NCBI RefSeq assembly: GCF_023078275.1 | Contig: NC_062996.1 | Span: 5,890,001 to 5,954,000, forward strand | Source: Leguminivora glycinivorella | Lineage: Eukaryota; Arthropoda; Insecta; Lepidoptera; Tortricidae | Direction: 5' to 3' | DNA: 64,000 nucleotides | In this document: positions 1 to 11,195 of the stretch, one piece after another | Numbering within the stretch: the first letter of the stretch is position 1 | How the letters are laid out: every line of letters begins with the position of its first letter | Translations under genes and position numbers: made by a program | The notes under the pieces: generated by a model | The model's input: the letters and a program-made list of their open reading frames with translations, nothing else | Told to the model about the DNA's origin: nothing | Database searches by the model: none

Positions 1-506
1 GAACTACTAATGCTATCAACTTGAAATTTGGAATAGTTGTGAACATTGTAAACCTCTACAAATAGAAAGTATAATTTTTTTAAATATATTAATTTTAATT
101 GTAGAAAATGGCCAAAATGAAAGGGGGGCAAACTGTAAATTTCAAGTTACTACGTCAAGTGTGGTATCGTTGAAAAGAGCTCAAATTGAACGTAAATAAG
201 CTATTTTTTATAATTTTTTTGTTGTGGAAAAAAAAAGAATTTTGAAGGAAAATGTAAAAAAAAATACCGTTCCCCCCCCCCCCTTATCTCCGAAGTTTAC
301 CGACGAAAAATTATGAAAATTTTAGTAAACATTGGTTTTATGCTATATATTACAGGAAAAATATAATCGTGTTTGTATTTTGAATACTTTTTTTTTAATT
401 CACAAAAAACTTTTCAGATTTTTACTTTCAATTTACCCACCCTTGCGGATGTATATCGTACTTCAAATTAATACGAGATGTTACGTAAACATCTTCTGTC
501 CAATAA
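1..506. other. AT-rich stretch, no gene seen
   Basis: No supported reading frame. It holds poly-T/poly-A runs and a 12-base C run near 272-283. The retroelement sequence that follows becomes recognisable at about 531. Confidence 0.5.
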
Positions 507-530
507 AGTAAAAACTGCTTATTTCAGCTA

Positions 531-3005
531 ACCTCCAAATACAAGAAAAAGAAAATTGTAATTTGTGGAGACTGGAATATAGATGTGTTAAAAGATAGTC
601 CTCACGCAAAAGATTTAAAAAGTACATGCCATAATTATAATTTTACATTGCACATTAATTCGCCCACTAGAATAAATACATGTATCGACCAGATAGCTAG
701 TAACATAGAGAAAGTTAAGGTAGCTACACATCAATTATGCTTATCTGATCACGATATGGCTCAAACTATCACTTTTAGGGTAAAGCAAAAAAATATATGT
801 CAAACATGGTTTGAATACAAGAGAGATTTCAATAAAGAGAATATTGATAAGTTCATACAGTGTATATCTGCGTTATCGTTCTACGATGTTATGTCTTCAA
901 CTGACCTAACGGAAGCATTTAATTCGTTTTATGACATAGTGTGTTTGTTTTATAACTTATGCTTTCCAATCGTAAAGGTCAAGATGAATAATCTCTTCAG
1001 AAGAACTGCATGGTTAACAAAAGGACTACGAAAGTCATGTCACACTAAACGAAAACTGTATTTAAAATATAAATTTTCTAAGACAAATAAATCAATTTAT
1101 AAAAATCAACTAATAAATTACAATAAAATTTTAAGAAAATGTATTTACAAATCGCAAAAAATTTACAATTCAAACCATATATCTTGTAGTAAAAATCAGT
1201 CTAAAGCTACATGGGACATTATCACAAAAAAATTTGCAAGCATTAACAGTTATAATGAAATTGATTATTTAAATTATAATAATATGACATTTAGTAAGCC
1301 CGAAGATATTTGTAATTTAATGAATGATTATTTTATTGACATAACTTTATCAAAATCGAATCCAAATGGCAATGTGAATAATGTAACAAATAATATAAAT
1401 AACTTTCCTTCTACAATATTTTTAAGACCTGCTGATGCCCAAGAAGCTTTCAAAATCATAATGTCCCTTAACAATAGTAAGACGTCCGGATATGATGACA
1501 TTACAACATACATTCTCAAGCTAAGCGCTCTATGGATATGTCACCCTATAGCCCATATAATCAACCTATCATTAGACCAAGCGGTTTTTCCCGCACAGTT
1601 AAAACTGTCTGTGGTAAAGCCCTTATTCAAGAAAGGTGACCGCAAAGATCCCAATAATTATAGGCCCATAACAATTGTTCCAGTTATTTCTAAAATAATT
1701 GAGAAGGCAATGTGTGAACGGCTAACGGGATTTCTCGAAAGAAACAAGTTATTGCGACCAGAACAATACGGTTTTAGAAAAGGTCTTTCAACTGAACTGG
1801 CGTGCTTTGATTTTGTCAGATATGTTACTGAAAGTCTAAACAACAAATTACCTGTATTGTCAATATTTCTGGACTTAAGCAAAGCGTTCGACTGCGTTGA
1901 TCATAGTATACTACTAGCCAAACTTGAGTATTATGGTATTAGAGGATTGGCGAATAATTGGATAAAAAGCTATTTGTCACATAGAAAACAATGTACAGAA
2001 ATACTAAAAATTGAAAAGGTCGGGAAAACCTTTACAAAAATTAATTACCGTTCAACAGTTCGTGAAGTTAAATCAGGTGTCCCTCAGGGGAGCATCTTAG
2101 GGCCTCTTTTATTCTTAATATACATTAATGACCTTCCTCTAGCCATCTCACATAAGTGTTTACTTTTCGCGGACGACACAACTTTATTAGTAAGGGGTGA
2201 AGACGCTGATTCCTACGAAAATACTGTAAACAATGCGTTAGCTGACATAAAAAATTGGACATGTAACAATAATCTAGATATTAATATGACTAAGACATTC
2301 TATATTCAATTTCATTCGTATAACAGTGTGCCAATTCAATTAAATATAGATTATAATAGTGTACCTATATCAATATGTGAAAATATAAAGTTTTTAGGAT
2401 TAATTATAGATGAGCATCTAAATTGGAAGGAACATATCAATAACGTTTGCAGTAGATTGGCCAGATTCGTATTTGCATTAAGAAAACTGAGAAATACTGT
2501 TAGCATGGAAGCAGCACTCACTGCATATCATGGTGTTGTGTCGTCTGTGCTCAATTACGGGCTATTACTGTGGGGTAATTCGGTGGATGTCGACAGAGCC
2601 TTAATATTACAAAAAAGTTGTGTCCGTGCAATCATGAATGCGTGGTTTGATGATCATTGTCAGCCGCTCTTTAAGAGATCAAATATATTGCCACTGCCAT
2701 GCATGTATATAAAAAAAGCATGTATACTTGTAAAAACCCGCCCAGATTTATTTAAAATGAGGTCAGAATTTTTTGGAACCCAGAGATCACAATATCTAAA
2801 TCTTTTACACCAACCTCGATGCCACTTAGCCATTTACAAAAAGAATGCATATAATATGTGCATAACTCTATATAATGCCTTGCCAAATAGTGTAAAACTT
2901 TTGAATGGTACGCAATTTAAAAAGAACTTGACTAGTTTTCTCTTGGAGCACTGTTTCTATAGTGTACAAGAATATACTGACTTTAGTAAGCGAATGGCGC
3001 AATAA
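531..3005 (+). CDS. LINE ORF2 fragment: endonuclease C-terminus plus reverse transcriptase (CR1/Jockey-like)
   Basis: Open from an in-frame stop at 504-506 to the TAA at 3003-3005. There is no true initiator: the frame runs back through 585, which is GTG. The first recognisable residues are 'ICGDWNID' and, further on, 'LSDHDMA', which are the last motifs of an APE-type endonuclease, so the element is 5'-truncated inside that domain. Reverse transcriptase motifs follow in order: 'NYRPI' near 1660, 'FLDLSKAFDCVDH' near 1870, 'GVPQGSILGP' near 2080 and the catalytic 'FADD' near 2166. About 250 further residues, the usual C-terminal extension, follow. The role is target-primed reverse transcription of its own RNA. 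Placement in the CR1/Jockey group rests on the motif style and the TTTC-rich 3' tail. No stop or frameshift interrupts about 825 codons, so the insertion is probably young. Confidence 0.9.
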   Translation, partial: TSKYKKKKIVICGDWNIDVLKDSPHAKDLKSTCHNYNFTLHINSPTRINTCIDQIASNIEKVKVATHQLCLSDHDMAQTITFRVKQKNICQTWFEYKRDFNKENIDKFIQCISALSFYDVMSSTDLTEAFNSFYDIVCLFYNLCFPIVKVKMNNLFRRTAWLTKGLRKSCHTKRKLYLKYKFSKTNKSIYKNQLINYNKILRKCIYKSQKIYNSNHISCSKNQSKATWDIITKKFASINSYNEIDYLNYNNMTFSKPEDICNLMNDYFIDITLSKSNPNGNVNNVTNNINNFPSTIFLRPADAQEAFKIIMSLNNSKTSGYDDITTYILKLSALWICHPIAHIINLSLDQAVFPAQLKLSVVKPLFKKGDRKDPNNYRPITIVPVISKIIEKAMCERLTGFLERNKLLRPEQYGFRKGLSTELACFDFVRYVTESLNNKLPVLSIFLDLSKAFDCVDHSILLAKLEYYGIRGLANNWIKSYLSHRKQCTEILKIEKVGKTFTKINYRSTVREVKSGVPQGSILGPLLFLIYINDLPLAISHKCLLFADDTTLLVRGEDADSYENTVNNALADIKNWTCNNNLDINMTKTFYIQFHSYNSVPIQLNIDYNSVPISICENIKFLGLIIDEHLNWKEHINNVCSRLARFVFALRKLRNTVSMEAALTAYHGVVSSVLNYGLLLWGNSVDVDRALILQKSCVRAIMNAWFDDHCQPLFKRSNILPLPCMYIKKACILVKTRPDLFKMRSEFFGTQRSQYLNLLHQPRCHLAIYKKNAYNMCITLYNALPNSVKLLNGTQFKKNLTSFLLEHCFYSVQEYTDFSKRMAQ

Positions 3006-3901
3006 AATCACCCTCGTGCATCTTCTGGTCCGGCAGGGGTACATGTTGGCGGTCTATTTCACCCGGTTTCTCGTTCTGTAACAAGGGAATACATAGTTAA
3101 TTTCATTTATTTCACATATTTAATTATTTTTTGGTTATCAACGGGTACTCTCATCTTTTAAATTCTACAAAGATCAAAGTATCGTTATAAAGTAAAAAAG
3201 ATTTATGACTTACCCTGTAGTCTCGACGAACACTTGAAGACAGTCTTTTGTAGCACGATCAGCCATCTCTGGGTTCACAAAATCTCGATTTGTCAGTTAA
3301 AATTAATTTTTATTTTTAAGATAATTTTACAAAATGGAGGATAAAAATGAAGAAGGAGCCAACTTCAAAGGTATGTGTGGCTACCGCCAATATCGTGGAA
3401 TGAATGAGGGATGGATGGTAGTGGAACGGGAAGGAAGCATAAACGAATGAACGGAAGTGACTGAATGGAATATTGTTTTATTTTATAATTTTTATTTTTA
3501 CATTCCTAGTAATGATATATTGAATTTTATAAATTAATTTTAATTTTTTTAATTGTAATTTTAAAACATATTGTAACATTGAATAATAATAATTGTGAAT
3601 TTGTGATTTACGTGACAATAACTCTTTTAATTATATTTAGTCGTTGACATACTTTTTTATTTATATAACAATGGAATGAAGTTAATTATTATTGTTGAAT
3701 GTGTAGATTTTAATTTTGTAATTTTTTTAATATTAGTTATATATTTTGTATAATTAATAAATTTAATACTTAGTTTTAAGAAACATTTGCATGTCGTCAT
3801 GACGATGACTGAATACTTTTACTTGTCTACTTACACGAACATCTGTACCTTAGTTATAAGTATTCTAGCAAATAAATTTCTTTCTTTCTTTCTTTCTTTC
3901 T
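3006..3901 (+). mobile_element. 3' UTR and microsatellite tail of the LINE
   Basis: Non-coding AT-rich sequence directly after the reverse transcriptase stop. It ends in about seven TTTC units at 3869-3900, just after 'AGCAAATAAA'. A short simple-repeat tail instead of poly-A is usual for CR1/L2-type LINEs, so the element's 3' end is placed here. Confidence 0.6.
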
Positions 3902-3925
3902 TAAATCGGTTAACATTATAAAGAA

Positions 3926-3990
3926 CTAGCTGCCCGGCGTACTTCGTATCGCCTTATACTTGGAGGCGCAAAACATGGGGCAAGGCAAAG
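3926..3990 (+). repeat. Interspersed repeat fragment ('AGCTGCCCGGCGTACTTCGT')
   Basis: This opening is common to a dispersed insect repeat. The fragment at 9660-9778, with 'AATCGGTCCAGCCGTTCTCG', looks like the opposite end of the same family. Only the first ~65 bases are recognisable here. Confidence 0.4.
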
Positions 3991-4077
3991 AAGTGACCAT
4001 TTTTACTTGACACAATTAAGTAGCTACATCATTAATTACATTATAGCGTACCTATTTAATATACACATACCCATAGC

Positions 4078-4830
4078 TGGGCATTAACTCGTTAATCCGT
4101 TAATTAACGAAGTTAACATTTCGATTAACGGATTAACTTTTAAATTAACTCTAAAAAATGTAAACGGACTCGTTAACTTCCGTTAAATTTCTCCGAGTCC
4201 GTTAATCGTTAATTTAGCAGGGCAGCGCCGCGAAAAACACGCTACTGTAAAAGTCCGAAGTACGGAAAATCCTAGGATTTAACCGGTAAATCCCAGCTTT
4301 TACCGATTTTGATCGCCAAAAGCCCAAATATTACCTAAAGAATTGTTGTTCACATGGGTTCGCTTTTACCAACGTTGATTCGATGAATCCTAAGTTTTAC
4401 CATGGCAACTGTTCTAGATTATACTGTGGTTCTAGTGACAGCGCAGCAAATTCGAGCCCAATTTACGACCACATTCTCTTCCCTAGCTTCTACCCGGCTT
4501 CCGCCTGCTGTGATCTTGCAGCTCTCCTGACACAGTTCTTGGCAGTAGCTCAGGCAATCACTGCCTTCCACATGTAGCCTAGAGTTCAATAGGCTTGCTG
4601 TAATTCGGGCTTTTACAGTAATATAATACATTATAGTGGATTACTGATACAACTAAATATATACCTACAGTAAAAATATTTTTTTGTCACGCGTTAACGG
4701 ATTATCGATTAACTTTAACTTACGTTAAATTTGTTAAAATGTATCGCATTGACGATTAACGAAGTTAACTTTTTAGTAACGGATTAACGATTATCGAAGT
4801 TAAATATTTGATTAACGGTGCCCGGCTATG
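4078..4830. repeat. Foldback element built on TTAACG motifs
   Basis: Both ends carry inverted 'CATAGCYGGGCA' followed by dense arrays of 'CGTTAATCCGTTAA' / 'TTAACGGATTAACG' (4086-4215 and 4690-4815). The ~470-bp centre is unrelated and has no gene. The arms are imperfect, so this is an old or fast-drifting foldback MITE. No clear target duplication was seen. Confidence 0.6.
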
Positions 4831-5124
4831 CACATACCTATTGAAGAGATAAGATGACTTACCTTTTTCCTCTTGTGGCAATCATCTGGTTATTGCGTTG
4901 TTTTAGTTACTAACTGTAATACTTTAAATTGCTTTTGAAATCAATTTGGAGTTTTTTTACCATTCATTTAAAATACACCATTTAAGCTAGTTTATTCCAA
5001 CTACAAAAATATACTACATGAAGAATAGAGATAAAGGAGCAACCTCTTTATGTATCAGAAGTGCACATATTAAAGAAAAGATAGGTGGCGCTGCAATCGC
5101 AGGTGCATAACGGTTTGACAATCT

Positions 5125-5200
5125 CTTAGCCTTCTCGGTAGTGACCCCGCCTACAGAGCAAGAGGTCCCGGGTTCAAATCCTGATGAGACCTTTATTATT
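5125..5200 (+). repeat. tRNA-like SINE head
   Basis: 'CTCGGTAGTGACC' resembles an A box and 'GGGTTCAAATCC' a B box, spaced as in tRNA, with T-rich sequence after. It resembles the R3 SINE head at 14,533 but is diverged. A functional tRNA is unlikely because no acceptor stem is evident. Confidence 0.5.
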
Positions 5201-5302
5201 TTTTTTCTACAGATATTTTTTCCTCAATTTTTTTTTTAATATCCAAAAATATTTTGTTTAGTATTGACAAAATTAAAATACTAAAAAAAATCAAAAAACA
5301 AA

Positions 5303-5378
5303 AAAATCGCTGTCAGGATCGAACCTGAGAACATCCGCATACGAAGCCAGCGCACTACCACGGGACTACGTCTTGATT
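5303..5378 (-). repeat. tRNA-like SINE head, reverse strand
   Basis: Read on the - strand it has 'TAGTGCGCTGGCTTCG' and a B box 'GGTTCGATCC'. The A box is degenerate. Probably a tRNA-derived SINE remnant. Confidence 0.4.
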
Positions 5379-5438
5379 TGCTCAGTCTGACGAAATCAGT
5401 CTAGAGTAAAGAACGTCTAATGTCATGTCACGTCTTTG

Positions 5439-5595
5439 CCCGGCAACAGAACAGTCTTAAAAATTCATAATCTTAAAAAAAAATTGTATGCAAATTGACA
5501 GTTCAAACTGACACTGACGTTACAGATCTGTCAGTGTCAGTTTGCATACAATTTTTTTTTAAGATTATGAAAATTAAGACTCGTCTGTTGCCGGC
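5439..5595. repeat. Hairpin-forming inverted repeat
   Basis: Outer arms 'CCGGCAACAGA' / 'TCTGTTGCCGG' and inner arms built on 'ATAATCTTAAAAAAAA' and 'ATTGTATGCAAA' fold back on each other around a ~50-base centre containing 'CTGACACTGACG' and its mirror. It looks like a small foldback MITE. Confidence 0.65.
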
Positions 5596-5771
5596 CTTTG
5601 AGTATTGAGCGAGACATGCGCTCCTACCGCAGAGATTTGTAACTGCAATTAATAGGCCTCATTTTCGCGACTGTTCTACTTCGACAGATTGTCCTCCTTA
5701 CCTCTATTCTCCATGATATACTATTTTTATTTTATCTCAAAACACAAATCACAGCAATTGACAACGTCTAA

Positions 5772-6357
5772 TGGCCCTGTACACACATGGCCAACGGTTC
5801 CACCAACCCCCTTGGCCAAGCGTGTAGAGGGCTACTTGGCCGTAAGTTGGCAGTTGGCGCTTGCGCTTGCCGGCCAACCGATTGGTGTCGGTTTTTTGTC
5901 CACACATCAAAGGATCTTGGCGCCAATGGCCAACTGCGTTTACACGTTGGCGCTTCATTCAGTTGGTCGTCAGCCGTCAGAGAGGACGGTAGTGAAATAT
6001 TTACGAAAATAATAAGTTTATCTATGTCAATAATAGTGTAGATTTTAGGAAATAAAATAACCTTGCAAATGTTTAATGTATTTCCTAAAAAAGATAAATG
6101 TTCTTATCATAATATTCAAAAAATTGTTAATATTTCAAATAATTTAATTTTACTACGGGGTTATTATTTTTTAATCAAATTTTTCTGTCAACGTCTATGA
6201 TCTAGAATTTCCTAGACTTTTCCATTCCACGTCCATCTTTCATGAAGAGCCAATGCCAAGTGATTGGTTCGCCAATGTGTAAACAGCGGCTCTTATCTTG
6301 GCCAAGGGGTTTCACAAAGGGTTGGTGGAACCGTTGGCCATATATGTACAGCGGCCA
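5772..6357. mobile_element. Harbinger-like MITE, copy A (586 bp)
   Basis: Starts 'TGGCCCTGTACACACATGG' and ends with its inverted complement, giving ~38-bp terminal inverted repeats that include 'GGCCAACGGTTCCACCAACC'. It is flanked by TAA on both sides (5769-5771 and 6358-6360). A 3-bp TWA duplication is the hallmark of PIF/Harbinger transposition. No transposase is encoded. A second copy of the same length lies at 15,691. Confidence 0.8.
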
Positions 6358-6448
6358 TAACAGATTTTTTTCTGTTATGACAGCTCATTCTCATTCATTT
6401 CATTTCAAGCAATATTTTTTAGCCGCATTACCTGGCCGCTACATATTA

Positions 6449-6510
6449 AGGTGGATGATACAATGGCTCCGGTTGTGCGATGCGAATCGGAGCCAGTGTG
6501 ACATCCACCT
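6449..6510. repeat. Short hairpin
   Basis: 'AGGTGGATG..CAATGGCTCCG' pairs with 'CGGAGCCAGTG..CATCCACCT' around a 17-base loop. Confidence 0.55.
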
Positions 6511-6521
6511 AATCAACTACT

Positions 6522-6616
6522 TGTTGCACGATTAGAGTGAGATGGAGCAATAGGTAGAGAAGGACAAACATGTATTGCCTCACTCTATCGCTCTATCTCA
6601 CTCTAATCGAGCAACC
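6522..6616. repeat. Inverted repeat
   Basis: 'GTTGCACGATTAGAGTGAGA' is mirrored by 'TCTCACTCTAATCGAGCAAC', with a further 'GAGCAATAGGTAGAG'-type partial match inside. It lies 11 bases after the previous hairpin. Confidence 0.55.
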
Positions 6617-6699
6617 GATCGCCATGTGTGTAGAGATCTTGAGGATTGTGATCGTTTCTTCATCACTACTTTTGTGAAGTATAAAATTAATAGCTGTAA

Positions 6700-6817
6700 C
6701 AAACTGTCAGATTTGGTTCGAGTCGGACAGCGGATTTAATTCGTTAACCATATCCGGCCGTCTGTAGAGCACGCGGACCAAAGACCGGTCCGGCCCGAAC
6801 CAAATCTAACCGTCTTG
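6700..6817. repeat. Small MITE-like inverted repeat
   Basis: 'CAAACTGTCAGATTTGGTTCG' and its imperfect inverse 'CGAACCAAATCTAACCGTC' bracket a GC-rich centre. Confidence 0.5.
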
Positions 6818-6829
6818 TAGTGAGGTCAC

Positions 6830-7600
6830 AGTCATAGCGTCATACACTCACACATCTTAAATAGATAACCTTTAGAGAACATTAGATTAACAATAAGATA
6901 ATAAAGAAGTATCAAGTACCAATTAACCTTTGAAATATGGAATAGTATCATGGAATAGATATGATAACTCCCACATTAATAGATAATTAGATAATATCCT
7001 ACTATATAAACACGATGTATCTTCAGTCAAATATACAGAGTTAACCACAGTCTTTGACGTGTTATTTACCTCCGGTACCTCCTACATTATATGGCGATCC
7101 TGCCAGTCGGGCTGCACCAGGCAGCCCCAGCTTAAACTCCACCAACGCTCCATCATCACGGGCCCCGTCGCAGCAACATGGCTCCGCACCACAACATCAA
7201 GGCCCGCATCGAACCAGCACCACGCCGCCCGCTCTAAAACTACATCACCCAGCTACTACGTCGCCCCAACCGACCATGAGTAAGCCGAGCGCCGCCAAGT
7301 CACACCAGCCACGCTAAGCCTCGCCGCCCCAGCAGCACTAACATCAAAGAAGAAATGCCGAACTAAGAAGATGAAGATGGGTAAGCCGAGCCGGTCCACC
7401 ACAGCGTCGTCCGCCCACGGCTCCGCACCGCAGGCAGCACCCCGTCCCGCATCGCAGCTACCGCAGCCCAGCGCTGACCATGGACCACAACCCAACACCA
7501 CCGCACTACAACAGCACCGCGCCGCAGTGTCAGCCCAAGCCCAACGCATCCGACCATACACCGAACCGAGGTATAATATTATAAAACTTATTATAATTTA
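6830..7600 (+). mobile_element. Possible LTR retrotransposon remnant (LTR + primer site + gag-like start)
   Basis: A TATA-like 'CTATATAAACACG' lies at 7002. 'ATGGCGATCCTGCCAG', the type of sequence found just inside insect LTRs as a primer-binding site, lies at 7091-7106. The following ~480 bases are much more GC-rich than their surroundings and, in several frames, Pro/Ser/Ala-rich without a long open frame. This could be the 5' LTR and broken gag of a retrotransposon. I saw no protease, reverse transcriptase or second LTR, so the call is weak. Confidence 0.35.
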
Positions 7601-9330
7601 GCTAGCGCAATATTTATAATAATGGTTATTATTTTTCGCCAAATATATTTCAAGTTATTTTTTTTTATAAGCAAGGTTCTTGTATTTAAGTAAAAGTTTT
7701 TAGTTGAGTGTTATAAAAATAACGATATATTGTATAATTAAGACTCTTTCAATAATTTTAATTTAAATATCGAAGTCAACAATGAAGTAATTAAAAAGAT
7801 ACTTAACTATAAAAAAATAAAAAAAACTATCTTTAAATAGAAATCTAGAATTTGATTACACTCAACAGTGTAAAGATGTAGTTACAAAGTTAAAAATAGA
7901 AAGATATCAATAGTCCACCATCATTACGATAGGCATCTGGACGTCTCAAATGACAACACGATACACACAGACGCGTAGCTGTAAGATGGATCATGGTAAA
8001 ATATAAAATCCATTACATATTCACACTGATCGTTATTATTTTTATAATATTCCATTTATTTTATTTTTTATATTTATATATAAAAATAATTATATTAAAG
8101 TTCTTGTAGGTATTTAAAAAAAAAATGTTTATAGAGAGTTATAAAAAACACCAGATTTTTTTTAAAGACTATTTGAGTCTATCAGACTCCAGAAATCGAT
8201 TAGTTCATAAATGACTATACTTCAAAATAACAAAAGAAAAGACAAACAGACTCAATAAACAAATCATAATAAAAATTTCTAAAAGTTAAATAGTAGATCG
8301 CGGAAAATTCATACGAAACTATCAAGTTTCACATAATTAATAACTACCTATAAAACGTGAAACAACTCTGTCAGGACATCTTATAATAAATTAATCAGGA
8401 CTCATGTTCCATGAAAAAAAAAAAATAATAATATAGATATAAAGTATCTATACAACATACAACTTGTTGAATTCAAATATCCCATTACTGTACAAGATCA
8501 AAAGCTTATATGGGACCCAAAAGAAATTCGAAAATCGAGAATGGTCCCATGCCATTGGTATGAAAATAAAAACATTTTTTTTTCCATATAATTCTGTTTT
8601 GTTGCAGTACTATAATAAAAATTAAAGTAATCGAATACAAAATAAAAGTGCTATTGAGATTGACTGATTTTTATCGAATAGAATTAATCTTTTTCTTTCC
8701 AAAATTTATTGTACGGTTCCGGTCGTAAATATAAAAAAAAAAAACATTTTATCAAACGTATGTATTTACTATTATTTAATAATCAGGCAGGCAGTTAAAA
8801 AAAAAAACTAACATAGCCTAAATCCAGTAATCACTTAATATTCATAAAATAAAAAAGTAATGTATAGATATTATTAATTTTTTTTCTCTCAGTAGTAGCG
8901 AGATCGAACAGATCTCAGGCTGTAAGGTACTAAGGACAAGGACAATATCAATATAAAAAAAAAAAAAAAAAAACTGCTGATAGGTAAAATTAATATTATT
9001 TAATGATAGTAAAAAGAGGATAATATAAATTGTATAAACTTAAATTAAAAAAAAAATACATAAGTATGTTTAAAAGTAAAAAAAAAAAAAAACAAGATAA
9101 ACGTCTTGTCGGGAAAGCAAAATCAGTTAAGTGTCGCAACCAACGATTAGCCTGATCACCTAAAAGTTATTGTGACTCTTAAATGCTTTTATGTTTTCAA
9201 ACCGACATTATTAACAATACTGGGTAGCTACAGCTATTAGAGAAAATTTATAAATCTGGCAAGCAATTTGACAATGACAACTTCATAGACTACTTAAAAT
9301 AGCTGTAACAGACGTGTGCGTTCCGATTTA
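7600..9330. other. AT-rich intergenic stretch, no gene seen
   Basis: Many short A- and T-runs, including an 18-base A run near 8957. 'AGATCGAACAGATCTCAGG' at 8900 may be part of a retroposon with that poly-A as its tail. Nothing else can be supported. Confidence 0.5.
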
Positions 9331-9334
9331 GTAT

Positions 9335-9480
9335 TATTTCTTTAACGGAATAATTACTAATTTTCACATTATTTTGCCATTCCTTATTTCTTTAACGGAA
9401 TAATTACTAATTTTCACATTATTTTGCCATTCCTTATTTCTTTAACGGAATAATTACTAATTTTCACATTATTTTGCCAA
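9335..9480. repeat. Tandem repeat, 3 x 50 bp
   Basis: The unit beginning 'TATTTCTTTAACGGAATAAT' recurs at 9335, 9385 and 9435 with no visible mismatch. The third copy is cut a few bases short. Confidence 0.9.
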
Positions 9481-9589
9481 GATAAATTAATAAAATCACA
9501 ATGCGTTTGGAACGCATCCGTCATTAATGTAAGTTTGGAACGCACCTGTCATTAACGTCACGTCATTGTCAAGTTGTCAGGTAGGAACA

Positions 9590-9778
9590 ATTTGTATGGG
9601 AAAAAAGAATCACTGTTTTCTAATTATCATCACAATATTTACGTGTTTTTACACTGCCTAAACCTTCTGCGGTCTAATACAAACATTTCAATACCAAAAT
9701 TACGTAAATCGGTCCAGCCGTTCTCGAGTTTATAGGTAACTAACAAACGCATTTCATTTTTATATATATAGAAGATTA
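9590..9778 (+). repeat. Interspersed repeat, distal part
   Basis: Contains 'AATCGGTCCAGCCGTTCTCG' and ends 'TTTATATATATAGAAG', a recurrent end of a dispersed insect repeat whose other end resembles 3926-3990. Confidence 0.4.
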
Positions 9779-9944
9779 TCCCTGAAAAACCAGGTCGCGC
9801 AAATTAGTTAGCAAATTGACCGGGAGATGGCGCTATACACTATAATATTCATTATTGCCTATACTTTTGTCTTCTAGTCAAGTCATTAGAGTTATATGAA
9901 AATAAGAGATTATTTTTACTAGGTAGTTTGAAAGAAAGTTTGTA

Positions 9945-9990
9945 CGGAACCCTCGGTGGGCGAGTCCGACTCGCACTTGGCCGGTTTTTT
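9945..9990 (+). repeat. R5-like 3' fragment
   Basis: 'GGAACCCTCGGTGGGCGAGT' followed by 'CTTGGCCGG' and a T-run matches the closing part of R5 (see 22,199). Confidence 0.5.
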
Positions 9991-9992
9991 TT

Positions 9993-10205
9993 TTTTCTTT
10001 TAACGAGATATCAATACATATCAAATATATGTGATAGACAATGGTTTTCTGACTCTGGGAAAAAAAAATTAAGATCGATTTTTATACTAAATCAGTATTA
10101 GAAGTTAAATAGGCCAAATCTTACTTATATAAATATATCGTAATTGAGAAGTTTTATTTTTAAAAAATTACTACTATTAAAAAGGTACACTATTTGTGAT
10201 TCCTT
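9993..10205 (+). repeat. Dispersed repeat, first of two copies
   Basis: 'CTTTTAACGAGATAT..GTGATAGACAATGG' through 'ATATATCGTAATTG' and 'TACTACTATTAAAAAG' recurs at 35,122-35,335 in the same orientation with scattered differences. Confidence 0.75.
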
Positions 10206-10836
10206 TATGATAAAATGTTTAAACATAAACTAATTCTAACTCCGAAAAAATCAGCCTAAATCACATACTAAAAATCGCCATCGTCCTATTTTTTCACACT
10301 TTTCCGCCATTTCATCTTGATCCTTAAATAATAAATAGTAAATCATTATATTATTTATTTATTTCATTGTATATTAAATAATAATAAATAATGAATAATA
10401 ATTAAGCATAATAATAAATGTGATTTTGGATAGCTACAAACAAAAATAAATATGATGCATATATATTATACATCACCATGCATTTAAGACTTAAACAAGA
10501 TGTTAATGTGACAATGTCAAGGTATAGAAATCATCACATATGTAATGCCGGTGACTGTATTTCGATTTTTGTACCAATTTTTTGTGCACAATTGAAATTA
10601 ATATTTTTACATGTAACCCCTTGAGTACAGCCCTCAATATCGGGCCCAAAATAACATCTATTCCAAATTCAAAAATCTGAAAGCCGTTTTTTGCTTACAA
10701 TTTTATTCCTCTGGGTATTTAAGGGTGGAAAAATTCTAATACGCAAAAAATAACGCGGAGAACAAAAACTGCTTTAAAAATCGATTGACGTAATTACAAA
10801 CGGCCGACCACAAATTTATAATATCTCATCATATCA
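10206..10836. other. No gene seen
   Basis: AT-rich with TAA/TAAT-rich patches (10,330-10,420). No supported feature. Confidence 0.5.
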
Positions 10837-11065
10837 TACAATCACGTCTGTATCCCACGAAGGGGTAGGCAGAGCACATGAAACCACTCAAGTTTCAGTG
10901 CCACTCTTGGCAAATAAGGGATTGAAAGAAAACGAAACTGTGACATTGCAGTGACAGGTTGCCAGCCTCTCGCCTACGCCACAATTTAACCCATATCCCA
11001 CAGTCGCCTTCTACGACACCCACGGGAAGAAAGGGGGTGGTGAAATTTTTAACCCGTCACACGAG
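10837..11065 (+). repeat. R1 retroposon copy
   Basis: Runs from 'ACAATCACGTCTGTATCCC' through 'GGGGTAGGCAGAGCACATGA' to 'GGGAAGAAAGGGGGTGGTGA'. One of about ten copies in this window; this copy is near full length. Confidence 0.8.
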
Positions 11066-11080
11066 TAATATCTCTTTACT

Positions 11081-11170
11081 TATATTATAAATTGAAAAGT
11101 GTGTGTCCCTGTTTGTTTGTCCGTCTTTCACGGCAAAACAGAGCGACGAATTGACGGGATTTTTTTACAT
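11081..11170 (+). repeat. R2 repeat, 5' part
   Basis: 'TATATTATAAATTGAAAAGT' then 'TGTTTGTCCGTCTTTCACGG' match the start of R2. The 3' half is missing. Confidence 0.65.
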
Positions 11171-11195
11171 ACCTACCTACATACATACATATCTA

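Noticed and set aside
5689..6041. Frames of 84-107 codons, repeated at 15,624-15,961
   Set aside because: They fall inside the two copies of a non-coding MITE.
7054..7600. Pro/Ser/Ala-rich frames on both strands as genes
   Set aside because: Several overlapping frames of similar quality in a GC-rich patch; none is long or recognisable. Better explained as an LTR-element remnant.
9335..9480. CRISPR-like array
   Set aside because: Three direct tandem units with no spacers, in a eukaryotic intergenic region.
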